Origin: Falsiphaeobacter marinintestinus | Lineage (GTDB): Bacteria > Pseudomonadota > Alphaproteobacteria > Rhodobacterales > Rhodobacteraceae | NCBI RefSeq assembly: GCF_007923355.1 | Contig: NZ_VOGO01000004.1 | Location: forward strand, 62,001 to 126,000 | DNA length: 64,000 nt | Direction: 5' to 3' | Shown: positions 34,263-43,552 of the stretch, piece after piece | How positions within the stretch are numbered: position 1 is the first letter of the stretch | How the letters are laid out: each line of letters opens with the position of its first letter | Program-made: the position numbers and the translations under genes | The notes under the pieces: generated by a model | Databases searched by the model: none | The model's input: only the letters and a program-made list of their open reading frames with translations | What the model was told of the DNA's origin: nothing

Positions 34263-35507
34263 ATGATACGACACATTATGTCCGCCGCCGCGCTGACCAT
34301 CGGGCTGGCAACGGCATCCGTCGCAAGCGAAAACAGCAAGACGTGGGATGCCTCGGACAAGGCAAAACAATTCGTCCAAGACACCATTGTGATCGGCATG
34401 TTGGCCAGCCCCTATGGCACCGGATGGACCGAATACAGTCAGCTGCACGACTATTTCCAGCGCGCGCGGGACGCGGGCGTGACCGGCCATGAGATGACGT
34501 TGGGCGCCGCCGACATGTCGTTCGAAACGCTGCTGGAACAGCACTATCATTTCCGGGCGGCGATGGCGGAACAGCCTGAAAACTACCAGATCGTAAACCA
34601 CACCCGCGACATCGAAGCCGCGCATCTTCATGGCAAAACGGCCGTGCTTTGGAACAGTCAGACCGCCACGATCCTGAATGGCGATCTGAAGAAGATGGCG
34701 ACGCTCAAGGACATGGGCATCAAGAGCATGATCCTGGCCTATAATGATATTTTCCGTACCGGATCGGGTCAGCTGGCCGCCTATAACGGGCGCGACATTG
34801 GCCTGACACCCTGGGGCAAATCGGTGATCGACGAACTGGTTCGCTTTGGCATTCTTCTTGACCTCAGCCACACCGGGTCAAAAACTGCGAACGACGCCAT
34901 GGAATACATGGAAGAGACCTATCCCGGGGTTCCATTTGTCTACACACATTCCGTCCCGGCCGGTCTGTACAAGAACGAACCAAACGCCACGCCGCGCGGC
35001 TGTTATCGCGCGATCCCGGATGACGAGGCCCTGCGCGCCGCCAAGTCTGGTGGATATGTGTCACCAACCTTTACCGAATGGATGATGGACGGGATCTGGC
35101 CCGATGACATCTCGCCCAAACAGGCCGCCGACATGATTGATTATTACGTCAAGCTGGTTGGCGTCGATCACGTCGGCATCGCAACGGATGATATGTTCAC
35201 TGAAGATCTCGTGGTCGAATTCGCCACGGCCAATGCCGACATGTACGACGATGGAGGCTATATGATTGATGCCTTCAACAAAGGCGCGACCGGTAGCGGT
35301 GAACTGGCCAAGATTCTTGCCGCCATCACCGACGATCTCTGGGCGCGTGGGTATACGGACGAAGACCTGGCCAAGATTTATGGGGGCAACAAGATGCGCG
35401 TCTTTTCACAGGTTTGGGAAGGCATCCCACCCGAAAAATTCGCGCGGGATTATCCCGAACGGTTGCGCATGCGCGAAGAACTGAAGACGTTCTTCTATTC
35501 AAGATAG
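34263..35507 (+). CDS. Exported M19 (renal dipeptidase-like) protein with altered metal site
   Basis: A 414 aa exported protein: signal peptide ISAAALTIG-like region ending at ATASVAS. The TIM-barrel M19 family is recognisable by [25 protein letters not shown], the second His in YTHSVP and [11 protein letters not shown]. However, the N-terminal H-x-D metal motif is absent ([10 protein letters not shown] at that place) and the bridging Glu (usually in a E-G-G context) is replaced in AVLWNSQTA. Classical di-zinc dipeptidase activity is therefore doubtful. It could be a diverged hydrolase or a binding protein. 203 bp upstream of the MttB-family gene on the same strand. Confidence 0.75.
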   Translation: MIRHIMSAAALTIGLATASVASENSKTWDASDKAKQFVQDTIVIGMLASPYGTGWTEYSQLHDYFQRARDAGVTGHEMTLGAADMSFETLLEQHYHFRAAMAEQPENYQIVNHTRDIEAAHLHGKTAVLWNSQTATILNGDLKKMATLKDMGIKSMILAYNDIFRTGSGQLAAYNGRDIGLTPWGKSVIDELVRFGILLDLSHTGSKTANDAMEYMEETYPGVPFVYTHSVPAGLYKNEPNATPRGCYRAIPDDEALRAAKSGGYVSPTFTEWMMDGIWPDDISPKQAADMIDYYVKLVGVDHVGIATDDMFTEDLVVEFATANADMYDDGGYMIDAFNKGATGSGELAKILAAITDDLWARGYTDEDLAKIYGGNKMRVFSQVWEGIPPEKFARDYPERLRMREELKTFFYSR

Positions 35508-35710
35508 CGTTGTGTCTGAGCGCAGTTTGGGCACGCCTTGGCGCCAGCGGCGGCTTTGGGCTTTATGTTGCGATACTGACGTGTGAGGGTCGCTGTGCGG
35601 ATTAAACCATCCGGATGCAATTGGCCGATCCAAAGCACAGCGCGGATCGCACGCAAGGGGATTTACGCTTTGGGACCATTGGCGCGTCACGCAATCATAG
35701 GGCTTGCAAC

Positions 35711-37219
35711 ATGACACGACGCGGCGGTGGCCGACTGGCGCGACATGCGCAACGTGCCGCGAAACCAAGCTTTGATCCCTGTCCCCCGGGTCAAATAGGC
35801 GGGGCCTACAAACCGCTTTCTGACCCCGATCTGCACAGCATTTTCGACACGGCCCTCAGGCTCTTGTCCGAATTGGGCATGGGCGAAGTGCCCAGCCGGC
35901 TGCAAAGCGACCTGCTGGCCGCCGGCGCGCAGGACGGCGGCAATGGCAGGCTGACCTTTCCCCGCCCCCTTGTCGAAGACGCGATTTCCCAAGCGGCCCA
36001 GACGTTCATCTTGCATGGCCGTGATGAAGCCCGCTCGATCAAGGTGGGCGGAAACCGGGTTTATTTCGGGACAGGCGGCGCGGCGGTTCAGACCCTCGAT
36101 CTGGACACGGGCACATATCGTCCCTCAACGCTGGCCGACCTGCATGATTTCACGCGGCTTCAGGACACGCTCGCCAATGTCAGTTGGTACACCCGGTGCT
36201 GCGTGGCCACGGACGTGTCTGACAATTTCGATCTGGACGTCAACACGGCCTATGCGCTGTTGCGCAATACGACCAAGCCGACGGCCACATCCTTCACATT
36301 GGCAGAAAACATCGACCCAATCGTCAAGATGCTGGATATCGCAGCGGGCGGAGAGGGCGCGTTTTCAAAACGCCCGTTCATGAAGGCGCACATCAGCCCG
36401 GTCATTTCGCCCATGCGCTACGGCGAAGATGCGGTGGACGTGGTCTATCAATGTATCAAACACAACATCCCGATATCGTGCATTACCGCCGCTCAGGCAG
36501 GCGCCACCGCCCCGGCAACGATGGCCGGTTTTCTCGCGCAGTCTTTGGCCGAAACGCTTGCCAGCCTGGTGATGGTACATGCGATCAGGCCCGGGTATCC
36601 GATGGTCTTTTCCAATTGGCCGCTGGTGGTCGATCTGCGCACCGGCGCTTTTGCAGGTGGCAGCGGGGAAGGCGCTGTGTTGAACGCTGCATCGGCACAA
36701 TTGTCGAACTGGCTGAACCTGCCGTCCGGCGTCGCCTGCTCGATGACCGATGCCAAGGCCATTGATGCGCAATACGGTGTCGAAAAAGGCATCAGCTCAC
36801 TGGCGGCGGCTTTGGCGGGCGGCAATCTGATTTACGAAAGCTCAGGCATGATGGCGTCGTTGCTGGGCGCCAGTTTCGAGGCCTTTGTGCTGGACGACGA
36901 AATGCACTCAAACACCTATCGCGCGTTGCGCGGGATCGAAGTGTCCGAAGAAAACCTTGGGTTTGACGCCATCACCGAGGCGGTTTTGGGGGCCGGTCAT
37001 TTCCTGGGCGGAGACCACACCATTGCGGCGATGGAGCGGGATTATTTTTACCCGTCACTGGCCGACAGATCCGAGCCGCGGACCTGGGCCGAAGACGGGG
37101 CCAAGGATGCCTGGACAGTGGCCCGGGCGCGCGCGCAAGAGATCCTGAAAACCCATCATCCAGAATACCTTACACCCGAACAAGACGCCGCAATCAGACA
37201 GCAGTTTCGCATTTTTTGA
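35711..37219 (+). CDS. Trimethylamine methyltransferase (MttB) family protein, non-pyrrolysine type
   Basis: A 502 aa member of the MttB superfamily (PF06253). The start at MTRRGGGRLARHAQRAA fits the usual Arg/Gly-rich N-terminus. No in-frame amber codon interrupts the reading frame, so it lacks the pyrrolysine of true MttB and belongs with the glycine-betaine-type corrinoid methyltransferases (MtgB-like). Such enzymes transfer a methyl group from a quaternary amine to a corrinoid protein; no corrinoid protein or methyltransferase partner is in this window. It could demethylate glycine betaine, carnitine or proline betaine. Substrate not decidable. Confidence 0.85.
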   Translation: MTRRGGGRLARHAQRAAKPSFDPCPPGQIGGAYKPLSDPDLHSIFDTALRLLSELGMGEVPSRLQSDLLAAGAQDGGNGRLTFPRPLVEDAISQAAQTFILHGRDEARSIKVGGNRVYFGTGGAAVQTLDLDTGTYRPSTLADLHDFTRLQDTLANVSWYTRCCVATDVSDNFDLDVNTAYALLRNTTKPTATSFTLAENIDPIVKMLDIAAGGEGAFSKRPFMKAHISPVISPMRYGEDAVDVVYQCIKHNIPISCITAAQAGATAPATMAGFLAQSLAETLASLVMVHAIRPGYPMVFSNWPLVVDLRTGAFAGGSGEGAVLNAASAQLSNWLNLPSGVACSMTDAKAIDAQYGVEKGISSLAAALAGGNLIYESSGMMASLLGASFEAFVLDDEMHSNTYRALRGIEVSEENLGFDAITEAVLGAGHFLGGDHTIAAMERDYFYPSLADRSEPRTWAEDGAKDAWTVARARAQEILKTHHPEYLTPEQDAAIRQQFRIF

Positions 37220-37357
37220 CAGGTTGTTGCGCTGCTCTGAAACAGTCCAAATCCAATAACGCAGGCCCGCACAGAAATCGATCAGGGGCCACCACCAAGA
37301 CACGCGTCATCGCAATATGCTGTTTGCCAGCTCATCCTGTCAGCCTCCCATATGTCT

Positions 37358-37377
37358 ACTAAAAATTTAGTTTGACA
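37358..37377 (+). promoter_or_regulatory. Palindrome next to a TTGACA -35 box upstream of the glp operon
   Basis: ACTAAA-AA-TTTAGT (37358-37371) is a perfect palindrome that directly abuts TTGACA (37372-37377). A -10 element at the right distance is only weak (around 37394-37400). The placement suggests a repressor operator over the promoter of the ABC transporter operon, about 75 bp before its first ATG. Confidence 0.45.
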
Positions 37378-37451
37378 GCCCGGCGAGACTCCGAATAGCG
37401 TTAAGAAAGCTGGCGAAATCCGGCTCACTTATATCTTTGGGAGGAGACACG

Positions 37452-39185
37452 ATGCGTAAGTATCTGCTCTCCGCGACTGCGGCTGCGGCCGTCATCGCGG
37501 GGTCTGGGACTGCTTTTGCCGATTCAGCGGCAGCCCAGAAATGGATTGATCAGGAATTCCAGCCATCGACGCTGTCGAAAAGCGATCAGATGGCCGAGAT
37601 GGAGTGGTTCATCAATGCCGCTCAGCCCTATGCGGGCATGGAAATCAACGTCCTGTCCGAGGGCATTCCGACCCACGGATATGAAAGCGAAGTGCTGACC
37701 AAAGCCTTCGAAGAAATCACCGGCATCAAGGTCAACCACCAGATCCTCGGCGAGGGCGAAGTGGTGCAGGCCGTGCAGACCCAGATGCAGACCCAGCGGA
37801 ACCTCTATGACGGCTACGTCAATGACTCCGATCTGATCGGCACGCACTCGCGCCTGCAGCTGGCCTATAACCTGACCGAACAGATGGGCGGCGAATGGGC
37901 GGCGACCACGTCACCAACGCTTGATCTGGACGACTTCATGGGCATCCAGTTCACCACGGGCCCCGATGGCAACCTGTATCAGCTGCCCGACCAGCAGTTC
38001 GCCAACCTCTACTGGTTCCGCAAGGACTGGTTCGACGATGCTGACAACAAGGCCGCGTTCAAGGCCAAGTACGGCTATGAGCTGGGCGTGCCGGTCAACT
38101 GGTCGGCTTACGAAGACATCGCCGATTTCTTCTCGAATGATGTCAAAGAAGTCGACGGTGTCCGCATCTATGGCCACATGGACTATGGCAAACGCGCGCC
38201 CGATCTGGGTTGGCGGATGACCGATGCGTGGCTGTCGATGGCGGGCACCGGGTCCAAGGGTGAACCCAACGGCGTACCGATCGACGAATGGGGCATCCGC
38301 ATGGAGGCTGGCTCGTGTAATCCGGCAGGCGCATCCGTGTCACGCGGTGGCGCGGCCAACGGTCCGGCGGCGGTCTATGCGATCCGCAAATGGGATGAAT
38401 GGCTGCGCAGCTATGCACCTCCCGGTGCGGCAAGCTATGACTTCTATCAGTCGCTGCCAGCCCTGGCGCAAGGCAACGTGGCCCAGCAGATCTTCTGGTA
38501 CACCGCCTTTACCGCCGACATGGTCAAACCACAGTCCGAAGGCAACAACACGGTGGATGCCGATGGTAACCTTCTGTGGCGGATGGCCCCGTCACCGCAT
38601 GGCCCCTATTGGGAAGAAGGCCAGAAAGTCGGCTATCAGGACGTGGGCTCTTGGACCTTCCTTAAATCCACTCCGACAGACCGCGCTCAGGCCGCCTGGC
38701 TGTATGCGCAGTTCGTGACGTCGAAAACGGTTGATGTGAAGAAATCCCATGTGGGTCTCACCTTCACCCGCGATTCGACCGTGAACCACGAAAGCTTCTC
38801 GGAACGCGCGCCCAAACTGGGGGGTCTGGTCGAGTTTTATCGTTCGCCTGACCGCGTGGCATGGTCGCCGACCGGCATCAACGTGCCGGACTATCCGAAG
38901 CTGGCCCAGATCTGGTGGCAGCAGATTGGCGACGTGAACTCGGGTGCGTTCACCCCACAGCAGGCGATGGATCGTCTGGCCGGGGAAATGGACATCACCA
39001 TGGCCCGGATGCAGGCCGCTGACGAAGCCGCCGGTGTCTATGGTGGCTGTGGTCCGCGTCTGAACCCGGAAAAAGACGCCTCGGAATGGCTCGGCAAAGG
39101 TGGAGCCAAGGCGAAACTGGATAACGAAAAGCCTCAGGGCGAGACCGTCAACTATGACGATCTGGTCGCGCGCTGGAACCAGTAG
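37452..39185 (+). CDS. glpV: Glycerol-type ABC transporter substrate-binding protein
   Basis: A 577 aa periplasmic binding protein of the family 1 extracellular solute-binding group. The ATG at 37452 after gggaggag opens a signal peptide (LSATAAAAVIAGSGTAFAD). Length and the order of genes behind it (two ATPases, two permeases, a DUF2160 protein) match the GlpVSTPQU glycerol importer described in Rhizobium leguminosarum, so glycerol or a similar polyol is the likely ligand. Aromatic-rich segments (YWFRKDWFDD, QIFWYTAFTADM) suit carbohydrate/polyol binding. Unlike the rhizobial locus, glpR and glpD are not adjacent. Confidence 0.85.
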   Translation: MRKYLLSATAAAAVIAGSGTAFADSAAAQKWIDQEFQPSTLSKSDQMAEMEWFINAAQPYAGMEINVLSEGIPTHGYESEVLTKAFEEITGIKVNHQILGEGEVVQAVQTQMQTQRNLYDGYVNDSDLIGTHSRLQLAYNLTEQMGGEWAATTSPTLDLDDFMGIQFTTGPDGNLYQLPDQQFANLYWFRKDWFDDADNKAAFKAKYGYELGVPVNWSAYEDIADFFSNDVKEVDGVRIYGHMDYGKRAPDLGWRMTDAWLSMAGTGSKGEPNGVPIDEWGIRMEAGSCNPAGASVSRGGAANGPAAVYAIRKWDEWLRSYAPPGAASYDFYQSLPALAQGNVAQQIFWYTAFTADMVKPQSEGNNTVDADGNLLWRMAPSPHGPYWEEGQKVGYQDVGSWTFLKSTPTDRAQAAWLYAQFVTSKTVDVKKSHVGLTFTRDSTVNHESFSERAPKLGGLVEFYRSPDRVAWSPTGINVPDYPKLAQIWWQQIGDVNSGAFTPQQAMDRLAGEMDITMARMQAADEAAGVYGGCGPRLNPEKDASEWLGKGGAKAKLDNEKPQGETVNYDDLVARWNQ

Positions 39186-39194
39186 TATCCCACC

Positions 39195-39255
39195 GGCCCC
39201 CTGTTTCTCTTTGTGGGGGGCCAACCTCAGGCCGAAGCTTTCCTGGGCTTCGGCC
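39195..39255 (+). terminator. Two hairpins between glpV and glpS
   Basis: Hairpin 1: ggccccc (39195-39201) with gggggcc (39216-39222). Hairpin 2: ggccgaagc (39230-39238) with gcttcggcc (39247-39255). As in the first ABC operon, a structured spacer follows the binding-protein gene and probably lowers downstream expression or protects the glpV message. Confidence 0.6.
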
Positions 39256-39279
39256 ACTTTCTACCCGGGCTAGGAACGC

Positions 39280-40344
39280 ATGACAGTAGAGTTGCAAGAG
39301 GCCAGTAAAGTGGTCCGTGGGATCACCCACATAAAACCGACCTCGCTGGTGTTGGAAACCGGGCACTTCAACGTGCTTCTGGGCCAGACCGGAGCGGGCA
39401 AAACCTCGCTGATCAAACTGATGGCCGGGCTTGATCCGCTGGCCTCGGGGAAAATCTTCATGGACGGGCAGGACGTGTCGCGCCTGTCGACGCAGAAACG
39501 CAACATCAGCCTCGTGCACCAGTTCTTTGTAAACTATCCGCAAATGACCGTGTTCGACAACATTGCCTCCCCCTTGCGGGTCGCAGGCATGGCGAAATCC
39601 GAACTCGAAGCCCGCGTGCAAGAGGCTGCCGATATCCTGCAACTGGGCCCGATGCTGAACCGTCGCCCGCAAGAATTGTCAGGCGGCCAGCAACAGCGCT
39701 GTGCTCTGGCCCGCGCCATCGCCAAAGAAAGCCGCGCGGTGTTTCTGGACGAACCGCTGGCGAACCTTGATTACAAACTGCGCGAAGAACTCCGTGAACA
39801 ACTGCCCGAGCTTTTTGCCGGGCGCGGGGCCGTTGTGGTCTATGCCACCTCGGAACCGGAAGAGGCGCTGCTTCTGGGCGGTCATACAGCGCTGATGGAT
39901 GGGGGCGTAGTCACCCAGTTCGGTCCCACAGCCGAGATCTATCGCCACCCAACCACATTGACGGCGGCACGTGTGTTCTCTGACCCGCCGATCAATGCCG
40001 CCCAGATCACCAAAACCGGCACCCAAGCCCGGCTTGCCACGGGCGTGACATGGCAGATGTCCGGCGCTGCGGCCAACCTGTCCGATGGCACCTACACGGT
40101 TGCGATCCGACCGCACCATGTGTTGCCCGTGCAAAACGCACCGCAAGACGTCGCCCTGAACGGGATCGTGCAAGTGACAGAACTCTCAGGATCGGAATCC
40201 AGCGCGCATTTCCAGATGGGACAAGACGGCTGGGTTTCCCTGACCCACGGCGTTCACCCCTATCAAGTCGGTGAAGACCACCGCTTTTACATGGACACCA
40301 GCAAGGCGTTCTATTTCGCCCCGGACGGGAGCCTCGTTGCCTGA
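39280..40344 (+). CDS. glpS: Glycerol-type ABC transporter ATP-binding protein GlpS
   Basis: A 354 aa MalK-type ATPase. Walker A is GQTGAGKTS (about 36-44), signature LSGGQQQRCALARAI, Walker B VFLDEPLANLDYKL, and a C-terminal regulatory/OB-like domain after residue 230. It probably pairs with the second ATPase (glpT) encoded next, as a heterodimer. The glpT start overlaps its stop (TGATG). Confidence 0.86.
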   Translation: MTVELQEASKVVRGITHIKPTSLVLETGHFNVLLGQTGAGKTSLIKLMAGLDPLASGKIFMDGQDVSRLSTQKRNISLVHQFFVNYPQMTVFDNIASPLRVAGMAKSELEARVQEAADILQLGPMLNRRPQELSGGQQQRCALARAIAKESRAVFLDEPLANLDYKLREELREQLPELFAGRGAVVVYATSEPEEALLLGGHTALMDGGVVTQFGPTAEIYRHPTTLTAARVFSDPPINAAQITKTGTQARLATGVTWQMSGAAANLSDGTYTVAIRPHHVLPVQNAPQDVALNGIVQVTELSGSESSAHFQMGQDGWVSLTHGVHPYQVGEDHRFYMDTSKAFYFAPDGSLVA

Positions 40345-41417
40345 TGGCCAAGATCACCCTTTCAAACCTGCGCCATTCCTATCTGCCCAACCCCAAGGGT
40401 CCGGAAGACTACGCGCTGAAAGAAATCGACCTCGACTGGCAAGATGGCGGCGCCTATGCGCTGCTTGGCCCCTCGGGCTGTGGCAAATCCACCTTGCTCA
40501 ACATCATCTCGGGCCTGCTGACCCCGTCCGAGGGGCGCATCCTGTTTGATGACCGCGACGTGACCGATCTGCCCCCCGATCAGCGCAACATCGCGCAGGT
40601 GTTCCAGTTCCCGGTGATCTACGACACCATGACCGTGCGCCAGAACCTCGCCTTCCCGCTGAAAAACCGCGGCGTCAGCCCGGCCAAGATCGCCGAACGT
40701 GTGGCCGAGATTTCCGAGATGCTCGAAGTTCAGGACATGCTCGATATCCGCGCCTCGCACCTGTCACCCGACAACAAGCAAAAGATCTCGATGGGGCGTG
40801 GGCTGGTGCGTGATGACGTCAATGTCGTGATGTTCGACGAACCCCTGACCGTGATCGACCCGCATCTGAAATGGAAACTGCGCTCAAAGCTGAAAGAACT
40901 GCACCAAAAGGTGCGCGCCACGATGATCTACGTCACCCATGACCAGACCGAGGCGCTGACCTTTGCCGATCAGGTTGTCGTCATGCAGGATGGCGAAATC
41001 GTCCAGATCGGCACCCCGGTTGAGCTGTTTGATCGCCCGCAACACACATTTGTCGGCCATTTCATCGGCTCACCCGGCATGAACATCTTGCCAGCGTCGG
41101 TCGATGCCGGACAGGTGATCTTCAACGGCCAGACCGTCACCGTCGAAGGCCCGGTTCAGGGCGATGGCGGCAAAACCGAACTGGGCATCCGCCCCGAATT
41201 TGTGGCGCTCGCCGACACCGGCGTGGCCGCACGGGTGCGCAAAGTGTCCGACGTTGGCCGCCACGCGGTCATCGAAACCATGGTCGGCGACACCCCGGTC
41301 AAGGCCGTGGTCGAAAGCGCAAATGTCGAACAGGGGGCCGAAGTGCATCTTGCCTTCCGCCCTGACCAGACCCGGCTCTACCGCGATGGCTGGATCACAA
41401 CGGAGGCGTTCTCATGA
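40344..41417 (+). CDS. glpT: Glycerol-type ABC transporter ATP-binding protein GlpT
   Basis: A 357 aa MalK-type ATPase. Walker A is GPSGCGKST and Walker B VVMFDEPLTVID. The signature motif is degenerate (LSPDNKQKISMGRGL instead of LSGGQ), an asymmetry that suggests only one canonical ATP site in the GlpS/GlpT pair. C-terminal TOBE-type domain present. Overlaps glpP by 4 bp. Confidence 0.86.
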   Translation: MAKITLSNLRHSYLPNPKGPEDYALKEIDLDWQDGGAYALLGPSGCGKSTLLNIISGLLTPSEGRILFDDRDVTDLPPDQRNIAQVFQFPVIYDTMTVRQNLAFPLKNRGVSPAKIAERVAEISEMLEVQDMLDIRASHLSPDNKQKISMGRGLVRDDVNVVMFDEPLTVIDPHLKWKLRSKLKELHQKVRATMIYVTHDQTEALTFADQVVVMQDGEIVQIGTPVELFDRPQHTFVGHFIGSPGMNILPASVDAGQVIFNGQTVTVEGPVQGDGGKTELGIRPEFVALADTGVAARVRKVSDVGRHAVIETMVGDTPVKAVVESANVEQGAEVHLAFRPDQTRLYRDGWITTEAFS

Positions 41418-42277
41418 AAACCGAAAACCAACGCGCATGGTTTTTCGTGCTGCCGGTGCTGGCGCTTGTGGCGTTTAACGCGCTGATCCCGATCATGACC
41501 GTCGTCAATTACTCGGTACAGGAAACCTTCGGCAACAACGTGTTCTTCTGGCAGGGGCTGGACTGGTTCGAACAGATCCTGCGCTCTGAAAGGTTCCACG
41601 CCGCCCTTGGCCGCCAGTTCCTGTTCACCTTCCTGATCCTGATCATCGAAGTCCCGCTGGGCATCATCGTCGCCCTGTCTATGCCCCGTCAAGGGATGTG
41701 GGTGCCGGTCTGTCTGGTCACCATGGCCCTGCCCATGCTGATCCCGTGGAACGTGGTCGGATCGATGTGGAACATCTTTACCCTGCCCAATATCGGCCTG
41801 CTTGGATACTTCCTGAACGATGTCGTCGGGCTGAACTATGACATGACCCAACAACCGATCTCGGCATGGGTCACCATCGTTGTGATGGATGTCTGGCACT
41901 GGACCTCGCTGGTTGTGCTGCTGTCTTATGCGGGCCTCGTGTCGATCCCGGATGCCTATTACCAGGCCGCCAAGATCGACGGTGCCAGCCCGTGGAAAGT
42001 GTTCCGCTATATCCAGTTGCCCAAGATGAAAACCGTCCTGACCATCGCCGTCCTGCTGCGGTTCATGGACAGTTTCAACATCTACACCGAACCCTTCGTG
42101 CTGACCGGAGGCGGCCCCGGCAATTCGACCACGCTGCTATCGATCGACCTTGTGAAAATCGCCCTCGGCCAGTTTGACCTTGGTCCCGCCGCCGCCATGT
42201 CGCTGATCTATTTCGCGATCACCCTGTTGGTGTCGTGGCTGTTCTACACCCTGATGACAAAGGATGATGCGCAATGA
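41414..42277 (+). CDS. glpP: Glycerol-type ABC transporter permease GlpP
   Basis: A 287 aa MalF-type permease with six predicted membrane segments and the cytoplasmic EAA loop YYQAAKIDGASPWKVFRYIQLP (about 180-201) that contacts the ATPases. GGGPGNSTTLLSIDL near the end is typical of sugar/polyol permeases. ATGA overlap on both sides, so it is tightly coupled in the operon. Confidence 0.88.
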   Translation: MKTENQRAWFFVLPVLALVAFNALIPIMTVVNYSVQETFGNNVFFWQGLDWFEQILRSERFHAALGRQFLFTFLILIIEVPLGIIVALSMPRQGMWVPVCLVTMALPMLIPWNVVGSMWNIFTLPNIGLLGYFLNDVVGLNYDMTQQPISAWVTIVVMDVWHWTSLVVLLSYAGLVSIPDAYYQAAKIDGASPWKVFRYIQLPKMKTVLTIAVLLRFMDSFNIYTEPFVLTGGGPGNSTTLLSIDLVKIALGQFDLGPAAAMSLIYFAITLLVSWLFYTLMTKDDAQ

Positions 42278-43071
42278 AAAAACGCTCTCTCATCCCGATC
42301 CTCTACATCGCGTTCCTGTTGCTGCCGATCTACTGGTTGGTCGCGATGAGCTTTAAGACCACGAACGAGATCCTGTCAGGCTTCAGCCTGTTTCCCCAAA
42401 CCTTCACGCTGGAAAACTACCGCGTCATCTTTACCGATCCGACATGGTACTGGGGTTACATCAACTCGATCATCTATGTCTCGATGAACACCGTGATCTC
42501 GGTCAGTGTTGCCCTGCCAGCAGCCTATGCGTTCTCGCGCTATCGCTTTCTGGGTGACAAGCAACTGTTCTTCTGGCTGCTCACCAACCGCATGGCCCCG
42601 GCGGCCGTGTTTGCCCTGCCGTTCTTCCAGCTCTATTCCTCGGTCGGACTTTTTGACACCCACCTCGCCGTGGCGCTGGCGCATTGTCTGTTCAACATCC
42701 CGCTCGCGGTGTGGATTTTGGAAGGCTTCATGGGCGGCATCCCAAAGGAACTGGACGAAACCGCATATGTTGATGGCTATTCCTTCCCCCGCTTTTTCGC
42801 GACGATCTTCCTGCCGACGATCAAAGCCGGCGTCGGCGTTGCCGCGTTCTTCTGCTTTATGTTCTCGTGGGTCGAACTGCTGCTTGCCAAGACCCTGACC
42901 GCCGTGGCGGCCAAACCCATTGCCGCGACCATGACCAAAACCGCGTCTTCGGCAGGGTACGAACTTGGTTTGCTGGCCGCCGCTGGCACGCTCACCATCA
43001 TCCCCGGTGCCATCGTCATCTATTTCGTCCGCAACTACATCGCCAAGGGCTTTGCCCTGGGAAGGGTATGA
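42274..43071 (+). CDS. glpQ: Glycerol-type ABC transporter permease GlpQ
   Basis: A 265 aa MalG-type permease. The EAA loop is IPKELDETAYVDGYSFPRFFATIFLP (about 150-175). Membrane segments begin with LIPILYIAFLLLPIYWLVAM. Forms the channel with GlpP. Its stop overlaps the start of the next small gene. Confidence 0.88.
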   Translation: MKKRSLIPILYIAFLLLPIYWLVAMSFKTTNEILSGFSLFPQTFTLENYRVIFTDPTWYWGYINSIIYVSMNTVISVSVALPAAYAFSRYRFLGDKQLFFWLLTNRMAPAAVFALPFFQLYSSVGLFDTHLAVALAHCLFNIPLAVWILEGFMGGIPKELDETAYVDGYSFPRFFATIFLPTIKAGVGVAAFFCFMFSWVELLLAKTLTAVAAKPIAATMTKTASSAGYELGLLAAAGTLTIIPGAIVIYFVRNYIAKGFALGRV

Positions 43072-43472
43072 TGTTCCGTCTGATCCTGATCCCCGCCGCC
43101 CTGATGGCCAATTCCGCCACCGCGCAAGGCTGGGGCAATGTCGCCAAGAAAGAGGAAGAAACCGGCTTCTCCTGGACAGCCCCGCTCTGGCCCAGCTTCT
43201 GGATGGCCTGGACCCCGGCCACCTTTGCCCTGTTCTGCGCGCTGTTCAGCGCCATCGCCCTGATCGGCGTGCTGGAGGTGTTCAAATACCGCGATGGGAT
43301 CGAACGCAAAGGCATCCTTGGCCTGACCACAACCCTTGGTGACCGCCTGTTCATCTCGCTTCTGGGAACCGCCTATATCTTCCTCGCGTGGCTGGGCATC
43401 ATCGGCCAGCCCGTGTGGTGGCCTGTGGCCATCAGCATCGCCTGGGGTATATTCTGTTTCCGGAAAGTGTGA
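43068..43472 (+). CDS. glpU: DUF2160 small membrane protein of the glycerol transporter locus (GlpU-like)
   Basis: A 134 aa protein with an N-terminal hydrophobic/signal-like segment (LILIPAALMANSATAQ) and three further hydrophobic stretches, including WPSFWMAWTPATFALFCALFSAIALIGVLEVFKYRDGIER. It belongs to DUF2160, found in GlpSTPQUV loci where the product is called GlpU. It overlaps glpQ by ATGA (a second in-frame ATG follows at 43071). Its role is unknown; an accessory membrane subunit is likely from context. Confidence 0.8.
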   Translation: MMFRLILIPAALMANSATAQGWGNVAKKEEETGFSWTAPLWPSFWMAWTPATFALFCALFSAIALIGVLEVFKYRDGIERKGILGLTTTLGDRLFISLLGTAYIFLAWLGIIGQPVWWPVAISIAWGIFCFRKV

Positions 43473-43552
43473 AATTTAGCTTTGGAAAACGAAATGCTTA
43501 GTATTTACTTATTTTGCGCGACGAGTGAGCGATCACCCGGGATGGGACAGCG

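Noticed and set aside
35711-37219. Pyrrolysine codon in the MttB-family gene
   Set aside because: The frame is continuous without an internal TAG; it is a non-Pyl member.
37452-43472. A new transporter type
   Set aside because: Gene order and the DUF2160 member match the described GlpSTPQUV glycerol importer; treated as that type.
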